Assembly: GCF_002163625.1 (NCBI RefSeq)
Contig: NZ_CP020892.1
Coordinates: 4,340,001 to 4,404,000, forward strand
Length of the DNA stretch: 64,000 nucleotides
Source of the DNA: Pseudomonas sp. M30-35
GTDB lineage: Bacteria; Pseudomonadota; Gammaproteobacteria; Pseudomonadales; Pseudomonadaceae
Direction of reading: 5' to 3'
Part shown: positions 25,126 to 36,390 of the stretch, piece by piece
How the letters are laid out: each line of letters starts with the position of its first letter
Numbering within the stretch: position 1 is the first letter of the stretch
Made by a program: the position numbers and the translations under genes
Notes under the pieces: generated by a model
Databases searched by the model: none
What the model was told of the DNA's origin: nothing
What the model saw: only the letters and a program-made list of their open reading frames with translations

Positions 25126-25197
25126 TTAAAGCGGCGCAGCAAGACAATCACGGTGAGCGGCTGGCCTGAAGATTCAGGTCAGCCGCTTGAAGCTGTT

Positions 25198-28100
25198 TTA
25201 TTGCGGGTTAGCACGCATGCTCGACAGCAAGGACTTGAGGCTCGCAGCCTTCGGCTTAACCAACCAGAACTTACGCAAGTAGTCGTCCAGGTTTTCAAGC
25301 AGATTAGCGCCCCACTCACTGGCTGTTTCAGCAACATACTCAGCCAACACAGTTTGCAGGTGGCTACGATAGGCCTCCATCGCTTCACTGTTGATGCGCT
25401 GGATTTCGACCAGCTCATGGTTAACCTTGTCGTAGAAGCTGTTGTCCAGATCAAGCACGTAAGCGAAACCGCCGGTCATGCCCGAACCGAAGTTGTAGCC
25501 AGTCTTGCCCAGCACACAGATGAAGCCGCCAGTCATGTATTCGCAGCAATGGTCGCCCGTGCCTTCAACAACCGCATGGGCACCCGAGTTACGCACGCCG
25601 AAACGCTCGCCAGCAGTGCCAGCGGCAAACAGCTTGCCGCCGGTGGCGCCGTACAGGCAGGTGTTGCCGATGATGGCGCTGTCCTGCGTTGCAAAAGGGC
25701 TGCCTTGTGGCGGCGTGATCACCAGCTTACCGCCGGTCATGCCTTTACCGACGTAATCGTTGGCATCACCTTGCAGGTACATGTTCAAGCCACCAGCGTT
25801 CCACACCCCAAAACTCTGACCTGCAGTGCCTTTGAAGCGGAAGGTAATCGGCGCCTTGGCCATGCCCTGGTTGCCGTGCTTACGGGCAATTTCACCGGAG
25901 ACACGGGCACCAATCGAACGGTCGCAGTTACAGATGTCGAGTTCGAACTCGGCGCCACTGGCTGACTCGATTGCCGCGCTCGCCAACTCAACCATTTTCT
26001 CTGCAAGCAGACCTTGGTCAAATGGCGGGTTGCGCTCAACAGTACAGAACTGCGGCTTGTCGGCCGGAATCAGGTCACTGCCGAGCAGCGGGCTGATATC
26101 CAGATTGTTCTGCTTAGCCGTTTCACCGGGCAGGATGTCCAGCAAATCGGTACGACCAATCAGCTCTTCCAGGCTGCTAACGCCAACCAACGCCAACCAC
26201 TCACGGGTTTCTTCGGCCACGAACTTGAAGAAGTTCATGACCATTTCAACCGTACCGATGAAGTGGTCTTTACGCAGTTTGTCGTTCTGGGTTGCAACAC
26301 CGGTCGCACAGTTATTGAGGTGGCAAATACGCAAGTACTTGCATCCCAGTGCAATCATTGGCGCAGTACCAAAACCGAAGCTTTCAGCACCTAGAATCGC
26401 TGCTTTAATCACATCGAGACCGGTCTTCAAGCCGCCGTCAGTCTGCACCCGAACCTTGCCACGCAGATCGTTACCGCGCAGGGTTTGGTGAGTTTCCGCC
26501 AACCCTAACTCCCACGGTGCGCCCGCATACTTGATTGAGGTCAGTGGTGAAGCACCTGTGCCGCCGTCGTAGCCGGAAATGGTGATCAGGTCAGCGTAGG
26601 CTTTAGCCACACCCGCCGCGATCGTACCGACGCCAGCCTCGGCCACCAATTTGACCGAAACCAGCGCAGATGGATTGACCTGCTTGAGGTCATAGATCAG
26701 CTGGGCCAAATCTTCAATCGAGTAGATATCGTGGTGCGGCGGAGGCGAAATCAAGGTGACGCCCGGCACTGCGTAACGCAGGCGCGCAATCAAACCGTTA
26801 ACTTTACCGCCCGGCAACTGACCGCCCTCACCCGGCTTAGCGCCTTGGGCAACTTTGATCTGCAGCACTTCAGCGTTAACCAGATACTCCGGAGTCACAC
26901 CGAAACGACCGGTTGCCACTTGCTTGATCTTCGATGTGCGGATGGTGCCGTAACGTGCAGGGTCTTCACCGCCCTCACCGGAGTTAGAACGCGCACCCAG
27001 GCGGTTCATCGCTTCAGCAATGGCTTCGTGAGCTTCTGGCGACAATGCACCCAGCGAAATACCCGCCGAGTCAAAGCGCTTGAAGATCGACTCCAGCGGT
27101 TCAACCTGATCAAGGCTCAATGGCTTGTCGGCCAGTTTCAGCTTGAGCAGGTCACGAATCATCGACACCGGCCGGGTGTCGACCAGCGCGCTGTATTCCT
27201 TGTACTTCTCGTAGTTGCCCTGCTGCACAGCAACCTGAAGGGTATTGACCACATCCGGGTTGTAAGCATGGTATTCGCCGCCGTGGACGAACTTCAGCAA
27301 GCCACCTTGCTGGATCGGCTTGCGGTTACTCCAGGCTTCATTAGCCAGCAGTTTTTGTTCGGCTTCGATATCAACAAAGCGCGCACCCTTGATGCGACTG
27401 GCAACGCCGCGGAAGCTCATGTTGACCACTTCATCGGACAAGCCAACCGCTTCAAACAACTGCGCACCGCGATACGAGGCAACCGTCGAAATACCCATCT
27501 TCGAGAGGATCTTCAACAGGCCTTTGGAGATGCCTTTACGGTAGTGTTTGAACACTTCATAAAGATCGCCGAGGACTTCACCGGTGCGGATCAGATCACC
27601 CAGCACTTCGTAAGCCAGGAACGGATAAACCGCCGAAGCACCGAAGCCGAGCAACACCGCATAGTGGTGCGGGTCACGTGCGGTGGCTGTCTCGACCAGT
27701 ATGTTGCAGTCGCAACGCAGGCCTTTCTCGGTCAGACGATGGTGCACCGCACCAACGACTAAAGAGGCATGCGCCGGCAATTTACCCGGTGCAATGTTGC
27801 GGTCACTGAGCACCAGCAACACTTTACCTGAGCGCACGGCTTCTTCTGCCTGGTCAGCCATATTGCTGACAGCAGCCTCTAAGCCGATGCTTTCGTCATA
27901 GTTCATGTCGATGAAATGACGTTCAAAACCTGGGCTATCCAGGTTCATCAAGGTGCGCCACTTGGCTGGCGAGATGACTGGCGAGCTAAGGATTACGCGA
28001 GTGGCGTGCTCTGGCGACTCTTCGAAGATATTACGCTCGGCACCGAGGCAAATCTCCAGCGACATCACAATCGCTTCGCGCAGTGGATCAATCGGCGGAT

Positions 28101-29646
28101 TGGTGACCTGCGCGAACTGCTGACGGAAGTAGTCATACGTCGAGCGTACGCGCTGCGACAATACCGCCATTGGCGTGTCATCGCCCATCGAGCCAACAGC
28201 TTCCTGGCCTTGCTCACCGAGCGGGCGCAGGACTTGGTCGCGCTCCTCAAAGGTCACCTGATACATTTTCATGTATTGCTTCAGGCGATCCGCCGAATAG
28301 AAGTCTGAACCATGGTCGTGGTCGTCCATGGTTGCTTGAACCCGCAAACCGCTCTTACGCAACCATTGCTTGTATGGGTGACGTGATTTCAAGCGATTGT
28401 CGATGTCTTCGGCATTAAGCACCTGACCGGTCTCGGTATCGACCGCCAGAACCTGGCCCGGGCCGACACGCCCTTTGGCAATGACGTCTTCAGGTTTGTA
28501 ATCCCACACACCGATTTCCGATGCGAGGGTGATATAGCCATTCGAGGTGGTCACCCACCGAGCCGGACGCAGACCATTACGGTCAAGCAAGCACACGGCA
28601 TAGCGGCCATCGGTCAGCACCACGCCAGCCGGGCCATCCCAGGGTTCCATGTGCATGGAGTTGTATTCATAGAACGCGCGCAAATCGGCGTCCATGGTTT
28701 CAACGTTCTGCCACGCAGGTGGAATAATCATGCGCACGCCGCGGAACAGGTCAATGCCGCCGGTGACCATCAACTCGAGCATGTTGTCCATGCTCGACGA
28801 GTCCGAGCCGACGCGGTTGACCAGCGGGCCCAACTCATCAAGGTCAGGAATCAACCCATTGGCGAACTTGGTACGACGCGCCTGCGCCCAGTTACGGTTG
28901 CCGGTAATGGTGTTGATTTCGCCGTTGTGCGCCAAGAAGCGGAACGGCTGCGCCAATGGCCATTTCGGCAGCGTGTTGGTTGAGAAACGCTGGTGGAAGA
29001 CGCAGATAGCCGTCTGCAAACGCTCATCACCCAGGTCTGGGTAGAACTGTTGCAGGTCAGCGGGCATCATCAAACCTTTATAGATGATGGTCTTGTGCGA
29101 GAAGCTGCAGATGTAGTGCTCGCTATCATTCGCGTTGCTGACCGAGGAGCGGCGGCGTGCGCAGAACAGCTTGATCGCAAACTGTTGATCGCTGAACCCC
29201 TCACCGCCAATGAACACCTGCTCGATCTGCGGCAGGCGCTCAAGAGCCAGCCTGCCCAATACGCTGGTGTCGACCGGCACTTTGCGCCAGCCAATCAGAC
29301 TCAGGCCTGCGGCCAGAATCTCTTTATTCATATTCTCGCGAGCAGCGTCGGCTTTAGCCGAGTCTTGGTTTAGAAAAACCATGCCGACGGCGTACTGCTC
29401 AGGCAGCTCAACAGACAACTGCTCCTGGGCAATAGCCCGCAGGAACGCGTCAGGCTTCTGCATCAACAGACCACAGCCATCGCCAGTCTTACCGTCAGCG
29501 TTGATCCCACCACGGTGGGTCATGCATGTCAGGGCTTCGATAGCAGTCTGGAGCAGGTGATGGCTAGCCTCGCCCTGCATATGGGCAATCAGGCCGAAGC
29601 CGCAGTTATCCTTGAACTCATCAGGACGGTACAAACCTGCTTTCAT
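25198..29646 (-). CDS. gltB: Glutamate synthase (NADPH) large subunit
   Basis: A 1482-residue enzyme that makes two glutamates from glutamine and 2-oxoglutarate; it has the family's usual length. A short propeptide precedes the nucleophile Cys of [11 protein letters not shown] (class II amidotransferase). The central and FMN-binding domains follow, with the 3Fe-4S cysteines in [15 protein letters not shown], and a C-terminal beta-helix of G-rich repeats ([20 protein letters not shown]). Start note: GGAGG (29666-29670) is ideally spaced for an in-frame GTG at 29658, four codons up; ATG at 29646 is used because homologues begin MKAGLY. Either start gives the same mature enzyme. Confidence 0.97.
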   Translation of the reverse strand: MKAGLYRPDEFKDNCGFGLIAHMQGEASHHLLQTAIEALTCMTHRGGINADGKTGDGCGLLMQKPDAFLRAIAQEQLSVELPEQYAVGMVFLNQDSAKADAARENMNKEILAAGLSLIGWRKVPVDTSVLGRLALERLPQIEQVFIGGEGFSDQQFAIKLFCARRRSSVSNANDSEHYICSFSHKTIIYKGLMMPADLQQFYPDLGDERLQTAICVFHQRFSTNTLPKWPLAQPFRFLAHNGEINTITGNRNWAQARRTKFANGLIPDLDELGPLVNRVGSDSSSMDNMLELMVTGGIDLFRGVRMIIPPAWQNVETMDADLRAFYEYNSMHMEPWDGPAGVVLTDGRYAVCLLDRNGLRPARWVTTSNGYITLASEIGVWDYKPEDVIAKGRVGPGQVLAVDTETGQVLNAEDIDNRLKSRHPYKQWLRKSGLRVQATMDDHDHGSDFYSADRLKQYMKMYQVTFEERDQVLRPLGEQGQEAVGSMGDDTPMAVLSQRVRSTYDYFRQQFAQVTNPPIDPLREAIVMSLEICLGAERNIFEESPEHATRVILSSPVISPAKWRTLMNLDSPGFERHFIDMNYDESIGLEAAVSNMADQAEEAVRSGKVLLVLSDRNIAPGKLPAHASLVVGAVHHRLTEKGLRCDCNILVETATARDPHHYAVLLGFGASAVYPFLAYEVLGDLIRTGEVLGDLYEVFKHYRKGISKGLLKILSKMGISTVASYRGAQLFEAVGLSDEVVNMSFRGVASRIKGARFVDIEAEQKLLANEAWSNRKPIQQGGLLKFVHGGEYHAYNPDVVNTLQVAVQQGNYEKYKEYSALVDTRPVSMIRDLLKLKLADKPLSLDQVEPLESIFKRFDSAGISLGALSPEAHEAIAEAMNRLGARSNSGEGGEDPARYGTIRTSKIKQVATGRFGVTPEYLVNAEVLQIKVAQGAKPGEGGQLPGGKVNGLIARLRYAVPGVTLISPPPHHDIYSIEDLAQLIYDLKQVNPSALVSVKLVAEAGVGTIAAGVAKAYADLITISGYDGGTGASPLTSIKYAGAPWELGLAETHQTLRGNDLRGKVRVQTDGGLKTGLDVIKAAILGAESFGFGTAPMIALGCKYLRICHLNNCATGVATQNDKLRKDHFIGTVEMVMNFFKFVAEETREWLALVGVSSLEELIGRTDLLDILPGETAKQNNLDISPLLGSDLIPADKPQFCTVERNPPFDQGLLAEKMVELASAAIESASGAEFELDICNCDRSIGARVSGEIARKHGNQGMAKAPITFRFKGTAGQSFGVWNAGGLNMYLQGDANDYVGKGMTGGKLVITPPQGSPFATQDSAIIGNTCLYGATGGKLFAAGTAGERFGVRNSGAHAVVEGTGDHCCEYMTGGFICVLGKTGYNFGSGMTGGFAYVLDLDNSFYDKVNHELVEIQRINSEAMEAYRSHLQTVLAEYVAETASEWGANLLENLDDYLRKFWLVKPKAASLKSLLSSMRANPQ

Positions 29647-29776
29647 AGGGACTCTCACCAGGCGGCCTCCTTTTTTAGGGAGGTAATTGCTTTCTAATTC
29701 AACAACTTACCGTACGCACAGGGCATTGCTCCAGCTTTGCGCAGGCAAAAGGGTGGTCATTGTACATAGCCGATCG

Positions 29777-29802
29777 GATCGTCACAAATTTTAGTGACGA
29801 TC
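29777..29802 (-). promoter_or_regulatory. Dyad upstream of gltBD, possible operator
   Basis: GATCGTCAC-N8-GTGACGATC is a perfect 9-base inverted repeat about 130 bases before the gltB start, in a 240-base upstream region. The A/T-rich spacer and symmetry fit a dimeric regulator. The regulator is unknown. Confidence 0.4.
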
Positions 29803-29836
29803 TAATGCAATCATATGTCGCGAAAACGATGTTTTA

Positions 29837-29868
29837 GACCAGACAGTCGTGCTAACGACTGTCTGGTC
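29837..29868 (-). terminator. Long hairpin after the DamX-like gene, probable terminator
   Basis: A perfect 14-base stem (GACCAGACAGTCGT / ACGACTGTCTGGTC) with loop GCTA starts 22 bases after the upstream gene's stop. On the minus strand it is followed by TAAAAC rather than a clean T run, so termination is likely but not certain. Confidence 0.55.
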
Positions 29869-29889
29869 ATACCGATCTAAGCCGCGTGA

Positions 29890-31428
29890 CTAACGAGCTT
29901 GAGCGATTTCCAGCTTGATACTGGCAAACGTACGCGGCCAGGGTTTACCCGCCTGTACCTTCGCCGACATTTTACTAATGGCGGCTTTTGCTGCGTCCGC
30001 TGTGGCAAAACTACCATAGGTTACGACGTACAGTGGCTTCCCCTGGTAGAGTTTCTTGAAGTAGTGATACTCGCTGCCATTCTCACTGACAAAAGCCTTA
30101 GCATTGCTTTCAGCACTGGTTCCCACTACTTGCAAGGTGTAGCGCGACCCGGCCTGATCGGCATACCAACCCGTAACATTTGCCGGTTTTGCTGCAGGCG
30201 TTGCCGCTTCTGGCTTAGGTGCAGGCTTGGCGGCCTCTGCTGTTTTCACCGGGGTAACAGGTACAGCAGGGGGCACTTGCTCACGGGTATCGACTAATAA
30301 GCGCGGATTAGCTTCCGGGGTTGGCGTGGCGACCGCTTCATCTTTCGGCTCTGCCGGTGTCTCAGCCTCTTGCGCCTGGTTATTGCTCACAGCATCAGCC
30401 GATTGTGCCTCGCCACCGAGAGGCAATGGTTTTGGTTCGCCTGAACCGGCAAATTCAATGGCCGGTGCGCCAGGGTCACCGCTCTGTGTAGCAGTCTCAG
30501 TTGCTGGCTCGGTCACCGGCGACTGTGGCTGAACATTTTCTGCTGGCGCCTGGGCCTGACCCTCTGGCATTGCAGGCTTGTCACGCCCTTGCATCATCCA
30601 GGCAACCAATACACCAACAACAACGACAGCCAATGCCAACATGTGCTTACGCGGCATGTTGAACGAGAACCCAGAGCTCTTGCCTGCAGTACGCTTGGCC
30701 TGCATGGCATCGACCAGTACTTCACGCGCGGCCAGATTAATCGCACCCGGCCAGCCTTCGGATTGCTCATAAATAGTCGTGAGCTGCTCCTCCGTGAAGA
30801 CCTCTAGCCCTTGCGCTGCACCTTCCAAGCGCAGTGCAAGGTACTCGCGCGTTTCTTCTTCGGTGTAAGGCTGCAATTCAATGACGTGGAAGCACTCTTC
30901 GCCATCCGCAACCTGATCAAAGCGTGGCAGCATTGCAGTTTCAGCGAACAGAAACACATGCGGGCGCCCTTCTGGACCGCCAGCAGCCAAGGTCACCAAG
31001 TTGCGCAAGTCGCCGTCACTGAGCTGCTCAGCATCATCAACCAGCACATAGACTTCTTGACCGGTGATGGCCAACTGGCCGATTTGCGCCAAAATAGACT
31101 GCATATCAGGCTGGGCAACTTGCAGGCCTTGAGCGACCTGACGTAACACGCCCATGCCTTCACCGGCATTTTGCGTGACAACTACGCTCAGCACCGCCTG
31201 CTTATTGGTGCTGGCAACCAGCGCTTGACGCAAAAGCGTCTTACCACTGCCTTCCGGGCCACTGACGGCGAGCAGCAACTGGCTATAACGCGCCAAATGA
31301 TGCAACTGCCCGAGCACGGGCTTGCGCTGCGCCGGGAAGAACTTGAAGCCTGGCACCCGCGCTGCAAATGGGTCATGGCTAAATTGGTAATGGTCGAGGA
31401 ACGCCTCGTCAGCGTGCAAACTAGTCAT
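29890..31428 (-). CDS. DamX-like AAA ATPase with C-terminal SPOR domain
   Basis: A 512-residue bitopic membrane protein that probably works at the division septum. The N-terminal half is an ExeA/GspA-like AAA domain: Walker A GPEGSGKT near residue 60 and Walker B YVLVDDAEQL near 130. One transmembrane helix (HMLALAVVVVGVLVAWMM, about 265-282) is followed by a Pro/Ala/Glu-rich linker of about 140 residues. A SPOR domain (YTLQVVGTSAESNAKAF ... LYVVTYGSFATADAAKAAI) then binds denuded septal peptidoglycan. The ATG at 31428 is preferred to GTG at 31437. It stands 12 bases after aroB. Confidence 0.85.
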   Translation of the reverse strand: MTSLHADEAFLDHYQFSHDPFAARVPGFKFFPAQRKPVLGQLHHLARYSQLLLAVSGPEGSGKTLLRQALVASTNKQAVLSVVVTQNAGEGMGVLRQVAQGLQVAQPDMQSILAQIGQLAITGQEVYVLVDDAEQLSDGDLRNLVTLAAGGPEGRPHVFLFAETAMLPRFDQVADGEECFHVIELQPYTEEETREYLALRLEGAAQGLEVFTEEQLTTIYEQSEGWPGAINLAAREVLVDAMQAKRTAGKSSGFSFNMPRKHMLALAVVVVGVLVAWMMQGRDKPAMPEGQAQAPAENVQPQSPVTEPATETATQSGDPGAPAIEFAGSGEPKPLPLGGEAQSADAVSNNQAQEAETPAEPKDEAVATPTPEANPRLLVDTREQVPPAVPVTPVKTAEAAKPAPKPEAATPAAKPANVTGWYADQAGSRYTLQVVGTSAESNAKAFVSENGSEYHYFKKLYQGKPLYVVTYGSFATADAAKAAISKMSAKVQAGKPWPRTFASIKLEIAQAR

Positions 31429-31440
31429 GGGGGGCACTCT

Positions 31441-32544
31441 TTAATTTTTTAGCTGTTCAGCCATCGCTGCATAATCGGCGCTTAGCGTGGCACTTAAAAT
31501 TTCACGTGGATACTCACTGGTAATCACGGCGTCACCCATCTTCCGGAGCAACACTAACCTCAGCTGACCATCGAGTACTTTCTTATCGACAGCCATATGT
31601 TCAAGAAAGTGCTCCGGCGTCATAACTTTCGGCGGCACTACTGGTAAGCCAGCGGCCTGAAACAAGCGAATGGCTCGATCACGCTCTGCAGGCTCGATCC
31701 AGCCTAAACGCGTCGACATCTCCAGCGCCATGACAGTGCCCGCTGCAACAGCTTCACCATGCAGCCACACACCATAGCCCATGTGCGTCTCGATCGCATG
31801 GCCGAAGGTATGCCCCAAATTTAGCGTCGCTCGTAACCCAGACTCACGTTCATCGGCGGCGACTATACGCGCCTTTGCAGCACAAGAGCGCTGAATTGCT
31901 TCGGTCAAAGCGGTTTGATCCAACTCACGCAGCGCAGGCATGTTCACTTCCAGCCACTGCAGGAACGGCTCATCGCAAATCAGCCCGTACTTGATCACTT
32001 CAGCCAAGCCCGCGGAAAGTTCTCGCGGCGGCAAGGTAAGCAGGCTTTTGGTGTCAATAAGCACCGCTTGCGGCTGATAAAACGCGCCAACCATATTCTT
32101 GCCCATCGGGTGGTTGATTCCGGTTTTACCGCCCACCGACGAATCCACTTGGGACAACAAAGTGGTTGGCACCTGGATAAAGTTAACCCCACGCTGATAG
32201 CACGCTGCAGCAAAGCCTGCCATATCACCAACAACCCCGCCGCCCAGCGCAATAATCGTCGTGCGTCGATCATGCCGAGCCGTTAGCAGTCCATCGAAAA
32301 TCTGTTGCAGCACTTCCCAGGTTTTGAAGGCTTCGCCATCCGGCAGAACAACCGAGGTCACGCTAAAGCCATTGAGCGCAGTTTCCAACGCCTGTAGATA
32401 CAGGGGCGCGATGGTCTCATTGGTGACGATCGCCACCTGGCGACCAGCAATATGCTGGGCCAGCAATTGCGGCTGCGCAAGCAGATCTGCGCCTATATAA
32501 ATAGGGTAACTACGCTCACCGAGCTCGACTTGAAGAATTTGCAT
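31441..32544 (-). CDS. aroB: 3-dehydroquinate synthase
   Basis: A 367-residue NAD- and metal-dependent enzyme, the second step of the shikimate pathway, making 3-dehydroquinate from DAHP. Visible are the NAD-binding [16 protein letters not shown], the metal ligands in Glu-Val-Ile-Lys-Tyr ([11 protein letters not shown]), and [11 protein letters not shown]. Length matches the family. It lies 51 bases after aroK in the usual aroK-aroB pair, and supplies chorismate for the aromatic amino acids that the pigment lyase may use. Confidence 0.97.
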   Translation of the reverse strand: MQILQVELGERSYPIYIGADLLAQPQLLAQHIAGRQVAIVTNETIAPLYLQALETALNGFSVTSVVLPDGEAFKTWEVLQQIFDGLLTARHDRRTTIIALGGGVVGDMAGFAAACYQRGVNFIQVPTTLLSQVDSSVGGKTGINHPMGKNMVGAFYQPQAVLIDTKSLLTLPPRELSAGLAEVIKYGLICDEPFLQWLEVNMPALRELDQTALTEAIQRSCAAKARIVAADERESGLRATLNLGHTFGHAIETHMGYGVWLHGEAVAAGTVMALEMSTRLGWIEPAERDRAIRLFQAAGLPVVPPKVMTPEHFLEHMAVDKKVLDGQLRLVLLRKMGDAVITSEYPREILSATLSADYAAMAEQLKN

Positions 32545-32595
32545 GCAGCCCCCTGTCAGGAAAGGGCTCTAGGATAGCGCAGTTCTTGCTGCGCT

Positions 32596-33114
32596 TTAAC
32601 GGGGAGGAAGCGCTTCTAGTCGCTCAAGTATCTCTTGTACGACCATTCGCGGGGGGCGTTCATCGGTTTCGATGACGATATCCGCGATTTCCCGGTACAG
32701 AGGATCACGTAAAGCGAGCAAATCGCGCAGCACTTTACCCGGATCAAGAGTACGCAACAGCGGTCGATTACGATCTCGCGCGGTCCGATTGATTTGCTGC
32801 TCAACTGAGGCATGCAAATAAACCACCCTGCCACCCTGGTGCAAAGCAGCACGATTCTCAGGACGCATGACTGCACCACCACCGGTGGCCAGCACCATGC
32901 CCTGAGACTCGCACAGTTCAACGATTACCGACTGCTCACGCTCACGAAAACCTTGCTCACCTTCAACATCAAAGATCCAGGGAATATCTGCTCCAGTGCG
33001 GTGCTCGATTTCTTTATCAGAATCTTTAAACGGTAAACGAAGCTCTTTAGCTAGCAAACGCCCGATGGTGCTTTTTCCAGCGCCCATCGGGCCAACAAGT
33101 ATCAGATTTTGCAC
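32596..33114 (-). CDS. aroK: Shikimate kinase
   Basis: A 172-residue nucleoside-monophosphate-kinase-fold enzyme that phosphorylates shikimate with ATP. The P-loop is GPMGAGKST (8-16), the shikimate-binding Asp and Arg are in [13 protein letters not shown] and FREREQSV, and GGGAV is the conserved glycine turn. The start codon is GTG, with only 4 bases to the pilQ stop, so the two are probably cotranscribed and possibly coupled. Normal length. Confidence 0.96.
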   Translation of the reverse strand: MQNLILVGPMGAGKSTIGRLLAKELRLPFKDSDKEIEHRTGADIPWIFDVEGEQGFREREQSVIVELCESQGMVLATGGGAVMRPENRAALHQGGRVVYLHASVEQQINRTARDRNRPLLRTLDPGKVLRDLLALRDPLYREIADIVIETDERPPRMVVQEILERLEALPPR

Positions 33115-33118
33115 TTAA

Positions 33119-35230
33119 TCAACGGCTCACCGCGACAGCTTGGGTGTTCATGATGCGCGGGGTGAGGAAGATCAGCAACTCAGATTTTGAGTCCTCAACG
33201 ATATCACGACGGAACAGGCGGCCCAGATAAGGCAGATCGCCCAAGAAAGGTACCTTATCAACACCTTTACGCTGCTCGTTGGAGAACACACCACCAATCA
33301 CAATGGTTTCGCCATCGTTAACCAAGACCTTGGCATTGACCTCATTCTTACGAATGGTTGGCGTACCGTTTACCTGGTTGGCGAAGTCCGGCTCATCCTT
33401 GTTCACTTTGACTTCCATGATAATCCGGTTGTCAGGTGTGATCTGCGGAGTCACTTCGAGCGACAGAGCAGCCTCAACGAAAGTGGTCGAGGTCGCACCG
33501 CTTGAGGAAGCTTCCTGGTATGGGATATCCGCACCCTTGAGGATTTTCGCGGTTTCTTTATCCGAGGTCACGACCTTCGGCTGCGATACAACCTCACCGT
33601 TACCGGTTTTTTCCATCGCCGAAAGCTCAAGATCAAGAATGGTGTTGTCGGTGACAAAGCCGATGCCCAGCGAGGAAGTTGCGTTAGCCACCCCCATATC
33701 GACGAAGTTACCTAACGCAGTAGCTGGGTTGCCACCCGAGCCGACGCGGTCACCACCGCTCCCGCCAACAATGAAGTTACCGTTGCCAACCTGCGCACCA
33801 CGCCAGTTAACACCCAGCGATTTGTCATAGTCGACGTTCGCCTCAACAATTCGCGCTTCAATCATCACCTGACGCACAGCGACATCCAGCTGAGCGACCA
33901 CACGGCGCAACTCATCGAGACGGTCTTGTGTTTGGTAGGCGATGATGCTGTTGGTGCGGTCGTCGACTGTAATAGAACCACGATCGTCAGCACTGCCGTC
34001 AGCACTGGTCACGGATTGGAACAGCTTGGCCATATCCGAGGCTTTGGCGTAGTTAACCTGAATCAACTCACGGCGCAGTGGGGCCAGCTCAGCAATTTGC
34101 TTTTGCGACTCCAACTCTTGACGCTCACGAGCAGCGATTTCATCCGCCGGAGCGACCAGCAAAACGTTACCCACTTTGCGCTTGTCCAAACCTTTGGTTT
34201 TCAGCACCAGATCCAGCGCTTGGTCCCAAGGCACATTCTGCAAGCGCAGCGTGATGTTACCGGCAACGGTGTCACTGGCAACCAAGTTGAGGTCGGTAAA
34301 GTCAGCAATCAGCTGCAGCACCGAACGCACGTCGATATCTTGGAAATTCAGCGAGAGCTTTTCACCACTGTAAGCAAACCGCTCAGTCTTACGCTTTTCC
34401 GCATCGTCTTTGGTCAACGGCTTGATACTCAGCGTCAGTTTGTTATCAGTTTGAAAAGCCAGGTAGTCATAAAAGCCGGTTGGCTCAATGACGATACTGG
34501 CTTTGTTGGCCGAAGCGGTGGCGCTGACAAACTGCACAGGGGTTGCGAAGTCTTTAACATCCAGGCGCACACGGAGCGCTTCAGGCAGCTGGGTCTTAGC
34601 AAAATCCAAACGGATTTTCCCGCCCTGCTCTTGAATATCCGGGCTCACCGAAGGGTCGGACAAGGTGATAACCACATTCCCCTCACCTTGCTCGCCACGC
34701 TGGAAGTCGATATTGCTGATAGCCTTCGACTGAGCAATATAACTTCTTGTTTGTGGCTTTTTATAAGTAGAAGCCGCTGGCGCAGGCGCTGCCGAGGCCA
34801 CTGCTGAGCCCGCATTGGCACCGACCAGGACAAACAGGTTATTGCCTTCTACACGAGTGCTGTATGGCGCCAGGTTAGACAGGTTGATGATCAGACGCGT
34901 GCGATCTTTAGCCTCTACCACCGTCACGCTGCGAGCATTACCTACACCCAGCTCACGGTTTTTAGTCCCTAGCTGGTTAGACACCCCTGGAAGGTCAAGC
35001 GCAATACGCGCTGGCTGCTCGATCGTGTAACCACGCGGCGCAGCAACTGGCTCGTCGAACGTCATTTTCAGTTCAACTCGATCACCCGGCATCGCAGCTA
35101 CGTCGAGCGATTCTAGATTAGCTGCCATCAGCACAGGCGAAAGCAGAACCCCCAACAAGGAGATACTTAGTCGTGTAAGGGAGCAATTCATTCTCAGGTT
35201 CCGTTTGGCAGACCGATTATTTTTTTTCAT
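33119..35230 (-). CDS. pilQ: Type IV pilus secretin PilQ
   Basis: A 703-residue outer-membrane secretin through which pili pass. A signal peptide (LSISLLGVLLSPVLMAAN) is followed by two AMIN domains (DRVELKMTFDEP and GNVVITLSDP), which anchor it to peptidoglycan, N domains (FQDIDVRSVLQLIADFT), and the secretin core (PQITPDNRIIMEV, TIVIGGVF). Start is uncertain: ATG 35245 directly follows pilP; ATG 35230 has GGAG at 5 bases and is used here; ATG 35191 (MNCSLTRL) is closest to the P. aeruginosa protein start. Last pilus gene before aroK. Confidence 0.95.
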   Translation of the reverse strand: MKKNNRSAKRNLRMNCSLTRLSISLLGVLLSPVLMAANLESLDVAAMPGDRVELKMTFDEPVAAPRGYTIEQPARIALDLPGVSNQLGTKNRELGVGNARSVTVVEAKDRTRLIINLSNLAPYSTRVEGNNLFVLVGANAGSAVASAAPAPAASTYKKPQTRSYIAQSKAISNIDFQRGEQGEGNVVITLSDPSVSPDIQEQGGKIRLDFAKTQLPEALRVRLDVKDFATPVQFVSATASANKASIVIEPTGFYDYLAFQTDNKLTLSIKPLTKDDAEKRKTERFAYSGEKLSLNFQDIDVRSVLQLIADFTDLNLVASDTVAGNITLRLQNVPWDQALDLVLKTKGLDKRKVGNVLLVAPADEIAARERQELESQKQIAELAPLRRELIQVNYAKASDMAKLFQSVTSADGSADDRGSITVDDRTNSIIAYQTQDRLDELRRVVAQLDVAVRQVMIEARIVEANVDYDKSLGVNWRGAQVGNGNFIVGGSGGDRVGSGGNPATALGNFVDMGVANATSSLGIGFVTDNTILDLELSAMEKTGNGEVVSQPKVVTSDKETAKILKGADIPYQEASSSGATSTTFVEAALSLEVTPQITPDNRIIMEVKVNKDEPDFANQVNGTPTIRKNEVNAKVLVNDGETIVIGGVFSNEQRKGVDKVPFLGDLPYLGRLFRRDIVEDSKSELLIFLTPRIMNTQAVAVSR

Positions 35231-35245
35231 GTTCTCTCCGCTCAT

Positions 35246-35770
35246 TTAAGAGCGCTCCTTGAGGGAGAGGCTTCGCGGCCGTTCAAGCCAGCCACCTTCA
35301 CCATCGGGAACGATTTCAATCACATCGACTTTCGACTCATTGATAGCAATGATGCGTCCGTTATTTCGACCCAGGTAATCCCCGACCTTGATCCGATGAA
35401 CGCCTCCTGCACCACTAACCAAGGCAAAAGTGCCGCGATCGTTGGACAACGTACCGACCATCTCGAAGACTTCAATATTGAACCCTTCAAGGAATTGTTT
35501 AACCCGCGTTTCATCAGGCTTGATTTCTTTCGAGCCTTTGGCGCGTTGAATCATTTCTATCTTCACTGGCGGCTGGAATGGGTTTCTCAGAGCCGCGGCG
35601 CTATAGGTAAAACTTTCATAGGGCTGAAACTTAGGCAGCGGCTCAATTGACCCTTTAGGTCGAGCACGCACATCATCCATATAAGCCTGCAAGTCAGAGA
35701 AATCACTGCTTGAGCCACAACCGCTAAGCGTTAATACCGTTAGTGCAACTGCTAAATGGGCGCGTTTCAT
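35246..35770 (-). CDS. pilP: Type IV pilus assembly lipoprotein PilP
   Basis: A 174-residue inner-membrane lipoprotein with lipobox LSGC (Cys18). A disordered Pro-rich part (FQPYESFTYSAAALRNPFQP) binds PilN/PilO, and a small beta domain (EMVGTLSNDRGTFALV ... VHRIKVGDYLG) contacts the secretin PilQ. It joins the alignment complex to the outer-membrane pore. The stop is directly followed by a possible pilQ ATG, and the start overlaps pilO by 4 bases. Confidence 0.95.
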   Translation of the reverse strand: MKRAHLAVALTVLTLSGCGSSSDFSDLQAYMDDVRARPKGSIEPLPKFQPYESFTYSAAALRNPFQPPVKIEMIQRAKGSKEIKPDETRVKQFLEGFNIEVFEMVGTLSNDRGTFALVSGAGGVHRIKVGDYLGRNNGRIIAINESKVDVIEIVPDGEGGWLERPRSLSLKERS

Positions 35771-36390
35771 TTTTGCACCCCCTTATCGTTATAACGGTAG
35801 GTTTTAGCGAGAATCGACATACGCAACTTGCTCGTTGTGTCTTTATTCGCCGGTACCAGATCAAAATCATGCAACGTGACAATACGCGGCAAACTGGCCA
35901 CACCGCTGACAAACGTCGCTAAGTCGTGATACGTACCAACAACTTTAATCTGTATCGGCAACTCGATATAAAACTGTTGCGCAACTTCAGGCAGAAGTTT
36001 GATCTCTTCGAATTCAAGACCACTGCCTAAACCGGTGCGAGTAATATCTTCAAGCAAGCCAGGTACTTCAGTGTCACTTGGCAACTGTTTAAGCAGTGCG
36101 CCAAATGAGACCTCCATTTCCTTCATCTGATCTTTATATGCCTCCAGGTTTGCAGCCTGAAAAGCCTTGGATGAAAACTGCTCTTTTAGCGTGACCTCTT
36201 CTTGCTGCTTGCCGGTGAGCTGCGTTTGCAGGTCTTCCAGGTGGAATTTATAACCAAGCGCGAGTACCAAAACCATCAACAAGGCACCTGCAATCACTTT
36301 GACTGCTGCAGGCCAAGAGCCAAGGTTGTTGAGGTCAAGGTCGTTAATATCGATCTGCTTCAAACCGTCCAGCGATTCTCTCAGGCTCAT
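35767..36390 (-). CDS. pilO: Type IV pilus assembly protein PilO
   Basis: A 207-residue bitopic inner-membrane protein. After a short cytoplasmic tail comes one helix (VIAGALLMVLVLALGYKF, about 32-49), a coiled coil (LQTQLTGKQQEEVTLKEQF) and a ferredoxin-like periplasmic domain (FYIELPIQIKVVGTYHDLATF). It dimerises with PilN and carries PilP. Overlaps pilN and pilP by 4 bases each, which shows tight translational coupling. Confidence 0.95.
   Translation of the reverse strand: MSLRESLDGLKQIDINDLDLNNLGSWPAAVKVIAGALLMVLVLALGYKFHLEDLQTQLTGKQQEEVTLKEQFSSKAFQAANLEAYKDQMKEMEVSFGALLKQLPSDTEVPGLLEDITRTGLGSGLEFEEIKLLPEVAQQFYIELPIQIKVVGTYHDLATFVSGVASLPRIVTLHDFDLVPANKDTTSKLRMSILAKTYRYNDKGVQK

Noticed and set aside
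25826..26491. 221-codon plus-strand open frame inside gltB
   Set aside because: It is the shadow of the strongly conserved gltB reading frame on the other strand; its product has no domain-like pattern.
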